Positions 1-7,040 are shown, counted from the first letter of the stretch. The stretch: 7,852 nucleotides of DNA from JBBQER01 sp052148155 (GCA_052148155.1 JBKQIY010000052.1:1-7852); one strand, 5' to 3'. A program made the numbers and translations. Notes: a model not told the origin generated them from the letters alone.

Positions 1-321
1 GATCCTCTTGGTCCATTCGGCCCCGCAGGCCGCAGCTGCCGTACGGAGATCCGGAACGATCACGTGTGTCGGGAAGGGCTGAGTAGTCCCGTACACCCGA
101 CGGTTGCCGTCGCGAACGCCGAGGCCGTTGGAGGTGCTCCAGTCGCGGAGGTCATGGACCTGTTGCTGCATTGGCGCGAACTCGCGGGCGAGTTTGATGG
201 ACGGCGACTTCCCGAGTGGAATCTCGAACGGCCACGAGGCCTCCTCGCCGGCGGCGTCGAGATGCCAAGTCCGTTCGAGCCGTCGTTCAATGACCGTGCG
301 GACGTCGCGAGCGGACTTCAT
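1..321 (-). CDS. jetD: JetD, Wadjet nuclease subunit, N-terminal part (cut by window edge)
   Basis: Reverse-strand reading from the ATG at 321 stays open for 107 codons to the window edge, so the gene is incomplete here. The visible part begins MKSARDVRTVIERRLERTWH and matches the N-terminal DUF3322 region of JetD in pattern: a Trp-rich start (W19, W30), an 'IPLGKSPS' segment at about 34-41, a helical stretch ending in W61, and 'GTTQPFPTHVIV' at about 78-89 (the family's G-x-Q-x-x-P-x-x-V pattern). In characterised Wadjet systems JetD is the endonuclease; its C-terminal DUF2220 Toprim-like domain, with the metal-binding residues, would lie left of position 1 and cannot be checked. The start overlaps the jetC stop (ATGA, 321-318). 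No Shine-Dalgarno is visible upstream, so translation probably depends on coupling to jetC. Identification rests on position and N-terminal pattern; fairly sure. Confidence 0.82.
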   Translation of the reverse strand, partial: MKSARDVRTVIERRLERTWHLDAAGEEASWPFEIPLGKSPSIKLAREFAPMQQQVHDLRDWSTSNGLGVRDGNRRVYGTTQPFPTHVIVPDLRTAAAACGAEWTKRI

Positions 322-3300
322 TGTGCCGAGGTGTCGGTGATATCGGTGACGCGGGCATGACCAGTAGTCGGGTTCTTCGTGACACCGAGCACCTGATCGA
401 TGTGCGGTTCGAGTGCGGTTACCTTGTCGAAGGGCGCGGCGATGACGAGCTGGAACCCGAGGCCTTTCCAGGCGTTGACTCCGCGGCCTGCGAACTCTGA
501 GTCGGCCTTGACGAATCCTTCGTCGAGAAACACCGGAGCGAATCGAGGCCGAGAGCGCGTCTCGTCGCCGAGTTGGAATCGAAGTGCCGCCCCGACGATA
601 AACGCGACCAACTCTTGGGTTTCACCGCCCGACTTCTCGCCGAGGGATCGGTATTCGGCGCGGATGGTGCCGTCGGTGGCGACCACAGTCGCCGACAGTT
701 CCACATGCTTGCGGACATCGAGGTAGTAGTCACGCTGATTTCGTTCCCCGGACCTGGCGGGGCGAATGCGGTCGATGAAGGTTCGCAGCTGCTTGAACTT
801 GGCCTCGGCCTGCTCGACGCTGATCTCGCTGGTCACTCCCGATGACAGTTCTCGAAGCTGGCTGCGAAACTGCGTGTGATCGTCGCGATGGATGCGTCGC
901 AGATCGATCCGGAGGCGATCATGGTGTGCGCCGAACGGGAGTGACGCAAGTATCGCGTTCACCGGCGCGAGCCGGTCTTGGATATCGTCGATGGCAGCCT
1001 CGAACGCCCCGTTGAGCGGGACGAGATCTTCACCGGTCCAGCCGGTCAGTCGTCGGACCCATTCTTGGCTTCGTTCGTGCAAACCGGTCGCCGTGATCTC
1101 TTCGAGAATGGCGAGGTAGTCGGGGTACGACTCAACACTGACGCCGAGGTTCGGATCAGGCCAGCGGCCCTGGTAGCTCTCGAACACCCGCTTCAGAGAG
1201 TTCGCAGCTTTCTCCGCTGCCAGCTGCGCGGCCGTGCGGTCGGATCGAAGTGCATTTGCGAGACGAGCGAGCTGCTCACCGAAGGTGGCCTGCTGGTAGG
1301 TGGACGCGTCCGCGACATCGGCGAACCGCGCCGCGAGCGTGACCTCTTGATCGTGGTCAGACGCTTGACCGTGCGCGGCGAGCCGCGCGACTTCAGCCGA
1401 GAGTTCTGCGGTCCGCTGTTGCAGAGCCTGGAGTCTTTCGTCGAGCTGGCCGACGGCTGCCTCTGCCAGAATATTGTCGCGAGATGCTTCGGACCGTAGG
1501 CCATCGACGGTTTCTCGCTGTCCTTGCAGCTCGCGCAGCCGGTCGTTCGATCCCAAGATTCGGGCGCGTTGGTCAGTGAGCTCGGCGATCCGCCGCGCGA
1601 TCGTCTCCTGATCGATCACCGCCCATGTGGTGTCGACTATGAACTTATGCGCATCGCGCAGTGCGGTGAGTTCGCCTTCGCGATCGGCGATGCCGTTGAG
1701 CACGTCGTCCGCACGCTTGAGTTCTTGCTCGATCTCGGTGAGCCGCTCACGGATCTCCGCAAGTCGCGTCTTGCTGTCGAAGCCGATAATCGGCGGGGTG
1801 TTCGTACGGCCGTGAGCGCCCCGCCGCCCGTGTCTGGTCTGACCGGACTTGGTGACTCGCCTCCCGCCACCAGCGAGGTCGGCCGCACTCGAAACACAGA
1901 GCGCGTCGGTGCTTGGGTTGGTCAGCCGCTCTTGGATCCACGCGGTGAACGGCGTGTCCTTGTAAGCGAGTTTCCCGGACAGCATTGACGGGTCCAGCGG
2001 GCGCGTCTCGAACGGGCGCAGCGCAACGCCCTCGAAGTTCAGGCGGACCCTCCACTGCAGTGGATCGATCGCACGAGAGAGACGATCCAGGTTCTTCTCG
2101 TCGACGAGCATCACGCGTGCGACCGAGTTGAGGCTGAGCTCGGCCGCGAGCCGCCATTCCGTGTGCTCGGGGAGGATGTCGATCAATTCCGCAACGAAAG
2201 GGAGATCCTCCGGTCGAAGGCCAGCTCCGCGTGCGGCATCGACGCGAGCGTCGTGCCAGTCCTTCGGGACGCGGCCTTCACGACCCTGCAGCGATTCCAA
2301 CTCCGCGTCCAGAGTCCGCTGCTCGTGTCGGAGGGGCCACCCGCGTTCCTGTACTGCTTCCCGCTCCGTTTGCAAAGCGCGGCGCTGCGCCTCGTAGCCG
2401 GAACCGACAAAGACTCGTGATCTTCGTTGAGCGTCGGCGAACTCATCGCTCGTCGCGATCTTGAGTCTGAGCACCGCGGTTTGGTCGTCGAAGGTGCGTC
2501 TGGCCGCGACCGCGTCGTCGCAAGACTCGGTCAGTGTCTCGATTTGGGTATCGAGAGACTTGAGTGTGCCACCTCCTGCGTCGTCGATTGCTGCGTCGAG
2601 GCTATTGAGCTGCGTGGTGAACGTCTGCTCGTCGTCGGCGGCTTTCTTTTGCCGTTCGAATTCCTTGTCTCGCTCGGTTCGATTTATGTCAACGACACTC
2701 GTTACGAGCGTCGACTCGAACCCGGCTGCCCAGTGTGCGAACGGCGAGTCAGCGCCACGGTCGAGACCCAAGGCCTCGATGGCGACGACGCGGTCCAAGT
2801 GGGCTCGGTTGTCGTCCCACAGGTCGGTGATCTCGCGCAGCGCTGCTTGCTTGTCAGCGGCGGTGACCATCTCCTCGTACGCGGCTTCGAGGTCGGCGAA
2901 GTGGCTGACTGCCCGATCGGCGGCTTCGAAGGTCGGCGGCTGTTCCAAGACCATCGACTTGTAGAGGTCATCGACAGTGGTGACGGGTCGCCCCGCCTGG
3001 ATGCGGGACAGTAGCCGGAGTGCGCTGTTGCCGTTGCCGCCTGCGCCGATTCCGAGGCGCGCGTACAGCTTGATGGCAAACGACTCGTAGGTGTCGTGCA
3101 CGTCCATGGAAGGGAACCGGGACTTGATCGCTCGCTTCTCGAACTTGTCGTCCGCGAGTGGCTCGAACTCCTTCAGGTCGACGACCGCAGCGATGGTGCA
3201 CATCTTCTTGGTGATCTCGCTGTCCCGCGTTGCGGCGCGGGGCACGTAGTACAGCCGCAACGCGGTGTAACGCTGTTGCGCGTCGTCGACGAAGGTCAAC

Positions 3301-3674
3301 GCGATGGCGCCCCACGTCCACGACCCGGCTCCGCGCAGCACATGTTCGGTGGCTTCGCCGTTCTCGCGCGTGTCATCGACTTTCCCGCGCAAGTAGGTAA
3401 CGAGATTTCGTTGTGTCGCTCCTCGCGCCCGGCCGACCGCGGCGTCGTTGGATGCTCCGTTGAACGCAGTGTTCGAGTCCATCATCAAGGCCAGGTAGGC
3501 GTCGAGGATCGTGCTCTTGCCGGTGCCGGACGCTCCCGAGATGAGTGTTGTCGTCGGTGAGAACTCGATGGAGGTGACTCCCTGGAATCCGCCCCAATGA
3601 ACCAGCTGCATCCTCTCGGCCCGCCATTGGGACTGACCGGAGCCGACCCCCGGGAGCGGTTCAGGCGTGTTCAC
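318..3674 (-). CDS. jetC: JetC, SMC/MukB-like ATPase of the Wadjet plasmid-defence complex
   Basis: A protein of 1118 residues with SMC/SbcC architecture. An N-terminal ATPase half carries a Walker A motif GASGTGKST at 47-55. Predicted coiled-coil stretches follow at about 265-480 and about 640-900, separated by a hinge-like globular section at about 487-600 ('LPFVAELIDILPEHTEW'). The C-terminal ATPase half has the ABC signature SGGET at 1015-1019 (in SLGEKSGGETQ) and Walker B VFLDE at about 1048-1052. There is no CxxC zinc hook, which argues against Rad50/SbcC proper and fits the MukB-like JetC family. In known Wadjet complexes JetC dimers use ATP to extrude DNA loops, and small circular DNA is then cut by JetD. 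The start is GTG at 3674, overlapping the jetB stop as GTGA, with a GGGAAG ribosome site (3686-3681) 6 bases upstream. An internal ATG at residue 22 is possible but lacks this context. Long plus-strand readings across this gene are shadows. Confidence 0.95.
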   Translation of the reverse strand: MNTPEPLPGVGSGQSQWRAERMQLVHWGGFQGVTSIEFSPTTTLISGASGTGKSTILDAYLALMMDSNTAFNGASNDAAVGRARGATQRNLVTYLRGKVDDTRENGEATEHVLRGAGSWTWGAIALTFVDDAQQRYTALRLYYVPRAATRDSEITKKMCTIAAVVDLKEFEPLADDKFEKRAIKSRFPSMDVHDTYESFAIKLYARLGIGAGGNGNSALRLLSRIQAGRPVTTVDDLYKSMVLEQPPTFEAADRAVSHFADLEAAYEEMVTAADKQAALREITDLWDDNRAHLDRVVAIEALGLDRGADSPFAHWAAGFESTLVTSVVDINRTERDKEFERQKKAADDEQTFTTQLNSLDAAIDDAGGGTLKSLDTQIETLTESCDDAVAARRTFDDQTAVLRLKIATSDEFADAQRRSRVFVGSGYEAQRRALQTEREAVQERGWPLRHEQRTLDAELESLQGREGRVPKDWHDARVDAARGAGLRPEDLPFVAELIDILPEHTEWRLAAELSLNSVARVMLVDEKNLDRLSRAIDPLQWRVRLNFEGVALRPFETRPLDPSMLSGKLAYKDTPFTAWIQERLTNPSTDALCVSSAADLAGGGRRVTKSGQTRHGRRGAHGRTNTPPIIGFDSKTRLAEIRERLTEIEQELKRADDVLNGIADREGELTALRDAHKFIVDTTWAVIDQETIARRIAELTDQRARILGSNDRLRELQGQRETVDGLRSEASRDNILAEAAVGQLDERLQALQQRTAELSAEVARLAAHGQASDHDQEVTLAARFADVADASTYQQATFGEQLARLANALRSDRTAAQLAAEKAANSLKRVFESYQGRWPDPNLGVSVESYPDYLAILEEITATGLHERSQEWVRRLTGWTGEDLVPLNGAFEAAIDDIQDRLAPVNAILASLPFGAHHDRLRIDLRRIHRDDHTQFRSQLRELSSGVTSEISVEQAEAKFKQLRTFIDRIRPARSGERNQRDYYLDVRKHVELSATVVATDGTIRAEYRSLGEKSGGETQELVAFIVGAALRFQLGDETRSRPRFAPVFLDEGFVKADSEFAGRGVNAWKGLGFQLVIAAPFDKVTALEPHIDQVLGVTKNPTTGHARVTDITDTSAQ

Positions 3675-4387
3675 CCGGCGCTTCCCGCTTCATCGGTGCC
3701 GACCGCAGCCGCCGTGTCTTCTGCTGTCGTGTCTGGCTCTTCGCCAACTTCACCGCGGAGCCACTCGAGGAGCTCTTGGAGCCGGGCGAGGGGCATGAGC
3801 GAATCCAAAACCGGTGACACGATGAGACGATCATGGTCTGCGGTGTTGTGCAGCACTCCCATTGACTGCAGCGACTCGATGGCCTTCTCGGCGCGCCCGC
3901 GTTCGCCGGAGAGATCCGTTGCGTCCGGAGGCCGAAACTCGGCGACTCGTTCGACAAGATCTTCGCGGTCCACAACAACGGATTCGCTACCGCTTGCTCG
4001 CTCGCGCTGTATCCGCTCTCGCAGGTATACGAGAAGTACGGTTTCCTCACGCGTGTACGCCGTGTCGTGGAGGACGGTCGGGAATCGGATGGTTCGGCTA
4101 TCAGGAACCGCTTGACGCTTATACGCGACCTCGCCTTGAAGATCGACATGGAGCGTCAGGAACAAGTCGTTGAGGCGCGCCTGTAACAACGCCCGGTGTT
4201 CAATCAAGATCTCCCACAACTCCGGGTGCGTATGGCGGCTCACGTACCGGTTCTTCAGCAGACCTACCAAGCAACGACGCTGATCGTAGGACAAGCCGCC
4301 TTCGTCTCCCGCGAACAACGCGACCGCGGACGGAACCCCAAAGGCGTCCGAGTCGTCCTGGCAATCGATCGCGTCGGCGGTCGTCAT
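3671..4387 (-). CDS. jetB: JetB, MukE-like (DUF4194) subunit of Wadjet
   Basis: A protein of 238 residues. It matches the DUF4194 pattern: an N-terminal winged-helix region 'YDQRRCLVGLLKNRYVSRHT' (about 34-53) followed by 'LWEILIEH' (57-64). Next comes the segment LNDLFLTLHVDLQGEVAYKR at 72-91, then a second helical/winged region with 'DREDLVERVAEF' (140-151), 'AIESLQSMGVLH' (169-180) and 'VSPVLDSLMPLARLQELLEW' (190-209). The tail (about 212-238) is acidic, Ala/Thr-rich and probably disordered. JetB is the KITE-type partner that binds the kleisin JetA and completes the JetABC motor; it has no catalytic site. The ATG at 4387 overlaps the jetA stop (ATGA, 4387-4384), with a weak GGAAA ribosome site just upstream. 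Size and position between jetA and jetC are as expected for type I Wadjet. Confidence 0.92.
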   Translation of the reverse strand: MTTADAIDCQDDSDAFGVPSAVALFAGDEGGLSYDQRRCLVGLLKNRYVSRHTHPELWEILIEHRALLQARLNDLFLTLHVDLQGEVAYKRQAVPDSRTIRFPTVLHDTAYTREETVLLVYLRERIQRERASGSESVVVDREDLVERVAEFRPPDATDLSGERGRAEKAIESLQSMGVLHNTADHDRLIVSPVLDSLMPLARLQELLEWLRGEVGEEPDTTAEDTAAAVGTDEAGSAG

Positions 4388-5880
4388 CCGATTTCCAGGT
4401 CAGCGAGTTCGGCCGCGCGGGCGCGCGTAACTGAAACCCTGGGTACGGTGAAGCCGCGCCGCGTTCCGTCAGCGCGAATCGTCTCGATCGGCTCATGGTC
4501 TTCGGCACCGTCGAGCGCGGCGACTTGCGAAAGAAGGTGAAGGATGCCGAGCGCCTCGACTGGACGGCGCAGGTCATCGGGGAACGCGTTGAATGCGCTG
4601 CCCGCGGTCATTTCCCCGAACGTGACTGTACGCGCGGAGAGACCAGCGCGTAGGCGAGCGAGAAGTGGTCCACCCTGCTGCCGGATCTGTTCCAGGCTCA
4701 GGCTCTCCTCGAGATCGACATCGACGTCGCCGAGCGGTTCGGGAGCGACGTGGTCACCGGGGTCGTAGAACCGTTCGCGGAGATGCGGGAGCGCGCCAAT
4801 CGCGTCGGGCAACAGCTCGACGGCGCTCTTTGCCCGGGTCGAAGTCGTGTGGATCCATTCAGTGAGCACTCCGTGAAGTGCCTTGAGCGTGTCGGCGAGC
4901 TCTCGTTCTTGAACTGCGTCGTGGTTGACGATGTGGTCGCGGAGCGTCCCGCTGAGGCGCCTCCGTTGAGCGAGCACGTCATCGAGGCCGCGACGGACCA
5001 TCGTGACCGTCCCGCGAAACGCCCTGATCTCGTCAACGGTGAGCACCGCTGTGAACGGGTGCGCCAAGATCGCTTCGAGGTCCCGCTTGAGCTGGGTGAG
5101 CATGACGTCGTCTCTGAGCAGACGCAGCGCGCCGTCGAACGCCCGACCTTCCGGTGTCGACAACAGGTCATCTGATCGCGCTAGGTACTCGTCGATGAGC
5201 TGGCCGAGTGGACGGGCATCGTTCCGGAACTCCGCGAGGATCGTGTCCCGAAGACCACGAATGCCCTCTTCGACCCGCTTGAAGTCGCTGGGTAGCTGTC
5301 CAATGAGATCGACGAGGTTGTCGTAGCCCTCCATCATGCGGTCGACCGACGCCGGCTCAGGCTCGCCACCAGCGGCGAGCCTGTCCCGTTCGGCAGTCAG
5401 GTCCGCGACCTGCTGGTTGAGTCGATCAATCCGCGATTGCGCGTCCGGGGTCGCGTCGATCGCCTGCCGTCGCACTGCGTCGAGGATTGCCGCAAGTCGC
5501 GACTCGCTGAGCAGTGGCCGGTCACTGCTCAGCGTCTGTACGAGCTCCAGCGCCTCCAGCGCGTACGAGGTCAGCTCGTACACCTCGCCGCCGTCGTCGA
5601 CGTTCAAGCGGACGAGCCACTTACGGTTCATCCACCGTCGGCACAACTCTCGACCGGTCCCGGGCGGGAGTTGTCCGTCCAACCCCTCCGCACGCAAGGT
5701 ATCGAGCAACGCATCGACCTGAGCGTGGAGTTGATTGGTCGGGATGCTGCGTCGGTCCTGATCGAACACAATCCGCAACACGGCGACCTGCACCGCCGCC
5801 CACTTCCCGTTCAGAAGCCGCAGCGTCGGACGCGTGAAGGCCTCCTGAACGAGGCGCAGATCGCCAACGGAATCGCTCAC
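4384..5880 (-). CDS. jetA: JetA, kleisin/MukF-like (DUF3375) subunit of Wadjet
   Basis: A protein of 498 residues, the usual size for DUF3375 proteins. The N-terminus (about 10-115) is winged-helix-like: 'VQEAFTRPTLRLLNGKWAAV' at 11-30, then 'IPTNQLHAQVDALLDTLRAE', then 'CRRWMNRKWLVRL...YELTSYALEALELV'. A short coiled coil follows at about 146-170 (SRIDRLNQQVADLTAERDRL). A long helical middle (about 180-370) leads to an acidic linker (about 380-395, GDVDVDLEESLSLEQ). The C-terminal region (about 425-490, 'AFPDDLRRPVEALGILHLLS' and 'RGFTVPRVSVTRA') resembles the family's second winged helix. In Wadjet, JetA bridges JetC heads and carries JetB. It is the first gene of the operon. The start is GTG at 5880 with a GGGAG ribosome site 9 bases upstream. 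The spacer to the divergent toxin gene is 117 bp. Confidence 0.93.
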   Translation of the reverse strand: MSDSVGDLRLVQEAFTRPTLRLLNGKWAAVQVAVLRIVFDQDRRSIPTNQLHAQVDALLDTLRAEGLDGQLPPGTGRELCRRWMNRKWLVRLNVDDGGEVYELTSYALEALELVQTLSSDRPLLSESRLAAILDAVRRQAIDATPDAQSRIDRLNQQVADLTAERDRLAAGGEPEPASVDRMMEGYDNLVDLIGQLPSDFKRVEEGIRGLRDTILAEFRNDARPLGQLIDEYLARSDDLLSTPEGRAFDGALRLLRDDVMLTQLKRDLEAILAHPFTAVLTVDEIRAFRGTVTMVRRGLDDVLAQRRRLSGTLRDHIVNHDAVQERELADTLKALHGVLTEWIHTTSTRAKSAVELLPDAIGALPHLRERFYDPGDHVAPEPLGDVDVDLEESLSLEQIRQQGGPLLARLRAGLSARTVTFGEMTAGSAFNAFPDDLRRPVEALGILHLLSQVAALDGAEDHEPIETIRADGTRRGFTVPRVSVTRARAAELADLEIG

Positions 5881-5889
5881 CCCACGATT

Positions 5890-5894
5890 CTCCC
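5890..5894 (-). promoter_or_regulatory. Ribosome binding site of jetA
   Basis: GGGAG on the minus strand, 9 bases before the GTG at 5880. It supports this GTG as the jetA start and shows that jetA is translated from a leadered mRNA, unlike the two divergent toxin-antitoxin genes. No convincing -35/-10 pair for jetA was found; 'TAGATC' around 5911-5916 on the minus strand is a weak -10 candidate. Confidence 0.6.
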
Positions 5895-5899
5895 AGACG

Positions 5900-5910
5900 G
5901 GTGTGACACC
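5900..5910. repeat. Small palindrome GGTGT-G-ACACC in the jetA leader
   Basis: An 11-base inverted repeat with perfect 5-base arms and a single central base, 20 bases upstream of the jetA start codon. It could be a repressor half-site pair, for example for the XRE antitoxin encoded next door, but arms this short can occur by chance. A second palindrome, ATCCCGGGAT, lies at 5921-5930. Confidence 0.3.
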
Positions 5911-5985
5911 GATCTACCTGATCCCGGGATTCGCCGTCACGCCTCGCCGACGGGGCGGCTGCACCGCTCGCCAGTCATCGACTTC

Positions 5986-5991
5986 TACTGT
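5986..5991 (+). promoter_or_regulatory. Probable -10 box of a leaderless toxin promoter
   Basis: TACTGT fits the actinobacterial -10 consensus TANNNT, and its final T lies 7 bases before the A of the toxin ATG at 5998. With the usual spacing transcription would start on that A, giving a leaderless mRNA. No good -35 hexamer is visible, which is common for such promoters. No strong Shine-Dalgarno precedes the ATG. Confidence 0.5.
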
Positions 5992-5997
5992 GAAGCC

Positions 5998-6390
5998 ATG
6001 CAAGCCGTGTACTACCGGGATCGCAACGGCGTCGAGCCCGTCAATGACTTCATCGACGCGCTGCCGCCAGAGCAACAGGAGGCACTCGACTTCAAGATCG
6101 GGCTGCTCAACCGGTTGACGAGCACCGACCCGCCCTTGCCATTCCCCCACAGCTCACAAGTAGAGGGCCAGCTCCGCGAACTGCGCTGCCACTACGGCCG
6201 CGACCTCTACCGGATCTTGTACCAACGCTCCGGAAGCTTGTTCGTCCTCCTTCACTCGCTCGAAAAGCGGACCGGAGCCCTCCCACAGGCCGATATCACG
6301 GCCGCCCAAGCTCGGTTCGAGGACTTCCGCGCCCGCATGAACGCCAAGCCGAGGCGACCGCCTCGCCCCGCAGGCCGCGACGCCCCCTAG
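5998..6390 (+). CDS. RelE-superfamily toxin, Gp49-like (DUF891), HigB-type
   Basis: A protein of 130 residues. The reading frame is open far upstream inside the antisense of jetA, but the start must be the ATG at 5998, because 'MQAVYYRDRNGVEPVNDFID' is the characteristic N-terminus of Gp49-like toxins. Further family features are 'LPFPHSSQVEGQLRELRCHY' at 47-66, 'GRDLYRILYQRSGSLFVLLH' at 67-86 (the central beta strands), and a C-terminal helix with 'ADITAAQARFEDFRARM' (98-114). The last 15 residues are basic and Pro-rich. RelE-superfamily toxins of this group typically cut mRNA on the ribosome, which is inferred here. The toxin precedes its antitoxin by 31 bases, the reversed order of HigBA systems. 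The gene is divergent from jetA and probably transcribed from its own leaderless promoter. Confidence 0.9.
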   Translation: MQAVYYRDRNGVEPVNDFIDALPPEQQEALDFKIGLLNRLTSTDPPLPFPHSSQVEGQLRELRCHYGRDLYRILYQRSGSLFVLLHSLEKRTGALPQADITAAQARFEDFRARMNAKPRRPPRPAGRDAP

Positions 6391-6405
6391 CCAGACTTAT
6401 CAGAA

Positions 6406-6421
6406 GTGGTAAACTCACCAC
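6406..6421. promoter_or_regulatory. Inverted repeat, probable antitoxin operator
   Basis: GTGGT-AAACTC-ACCAC: perfect 5-base arms with a 6-base spacer, directly abutting the antitoxin ATG at 6422 and enclosing most of its -10 box. XRE-type antitoxins commonly repress their own promoter through such repeats, so binding here would block transcription of the antitoxin gene itself. The operator role is inferred from position. Confidence 0.5.
6410..6415 (+). promoter_or_regulatory. Probable -10 box of a leaderless antitoxin promoter
   Basis: TAAACT fits TANNNT and lies exactly 6 bases before the ATG at 6422, the same geometry as at the toxin gene. Transcription would start on the A of ATG. This would give the antitoxin its own promoter inside the toxin-antitoxin operon, letting it be made in excess of the toxin. 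A weak AGAAG at 6402-6406 is the only Shine-Dalgarno-like alternative. Confidence 0.5.
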
Positions 6422-6829
6422 ATGGCGACCACAACCACCACACGAAAGAAGCGGGCGACTCCCCGAACGGCGCGCTCGACGCGCTCCCGGGCCGTGAGTC
6501 CCGTCGGCCAGACCGCTGACCAAGCCGCCGCCCGACGCGCGAAACAGAGTCCGGAGTACCGCCGCGCCCAGCAAGCCGCGCTGTCAGGTTGTCGCGAGAT
6601 CGCGTGGCTGCTGATCAAGTTCCGTATGGACAAAGGACTCACCCAACAAGAACTCGCGGACCTGGTCGGCACGAGCAACTCCCAGATCTCCCGCATCGAG
6701 AGCGGCCGCCACCGAACCAACCTCGACACCCTCACCCGAATCGCCCACGCGCTCGACCTCCGGCTCGTGCTTGGCTTCGAGACCCCCGCGGCATCCGGCA
6801 AACCAAAACGAGACCTCGTCGCGTTCTGA
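6422..6829 (+). CDS. XRE-family helix-turn-helix antitoxin, HigA-type
   Basis: A protein of 135 residues. The N-terminus (1-25) is Thr/Arg/Lys-rich (MATTTTTRKKRATPRTARST) and probably disordered. A helical linker with 'AARRAKQSPEYRRAQQAALS' (36-55) resembles the toxin-neutralising part of antitoxins. A classical Cro/C1-type HTH occupies about 64-117: 'LTQQELADLVGTSNSQISRI' (73-92) is the HTH core, followed by 'ESGRHRTNLDTLTRIAHALD'. The final residues include a short basic tail (KPKRDL). It should bind and neutralise the toxin encoded just upstream and repress the pair through the inverted repeat at its start. The ATG at 6422 is favoured because the -10-like box and the repeat end just before it. 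The stop is at 6827-6829; no clear hairpin-plus-T-run terminator follows. Confidence 0.92.
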   Translation: MATTTTTRKKRATPRTARSTRSRAVSPVGQTADQAAARRAKQSPEYRRAQQAALSGCREIAWLLIKFRMDKGLTQQELADLVGTSNSQISRIESGRHRTNLDTLTRIAHALDLRLVLGFETPAASGKPKRDLVAF

Positions 6830-6941
6830 GAGACCGACGCCGACGCGGTTCACGTCCAGCCAGTATCGCTGCCCTTCCGGTCGTCTGATCGCGTCCGATC
6901 TAGGCTCGCTCGCTCGTGATGCGTCCGTGCGGCGCGGGGAG

Positions 6942-7040
6942 GAGCGCGTACGGCAGGAGCGCACACGGGAGTGGTTCCGGGAGTGGTTCCGGAAGTGGTT
7001 CCGGAAGTGGTTCCGGAAGCTATGCCGGGAGCGGCACGCG
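6942..7040. repeat. Degenerate 12-bp tandem repeat
   Basis: The core is four units at 6969-7016: GAGTGGTTCCGG twice, then AAGTGGTTCCGG twice, differing only at the first base. Degenerate units flank them: GAGCGCGTACGG (6942-6953), GAGCGCACACGG (6957-6968), AAGCTATGCCGG (7017-7028) and GAGCGGCACGCG (7029-7040). Each core junction creates a TTCCGGRA near-palindrome. The period is a multiple of three, so every frame gives a four-residue repeat (for example Glu/Lys-Trp-Phe-Arg or Ser-Gly-Ser-Gly), and no frame is clearly the coded one. It looks like a minisatellite made by slippage. Confidence 0.85.

Noticed and set aside
978..1499. Plus-strand open reading of 173 codons inside jetC
   Set aside because: It is antisense to the JetC coiled-coil region, has no family resemblance, and is explained by the GC-rich codon pattern of the opposite strand.
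2427..3014. Plus-strand open reading of 195 codons inside jetC
   Set aside because: It is a shadow of JetC on the opposite strand; no ribosome site and no recognisable motif.
318..3674. SbcC/Rad50 DNA-repair ATPase
   Set aside because: There is no CxxC zinc hook and no SbcD/Mre11 partner; the DUF3375 and DUF4194 neighbours and the JetD start identify JetC instead.
5437..5997. Upstream extension of the toxin frame to a 317-codon reading
   Set aside because: The extension is antisense to jetA and the recognisable toxin N-terminus begins exactly at the ATG at 5998.
6942..7040. CRISPR-like array
   Set aside because: The units are 12 bases long and contiguous with no unique spacers, so this is a tandem repeat.
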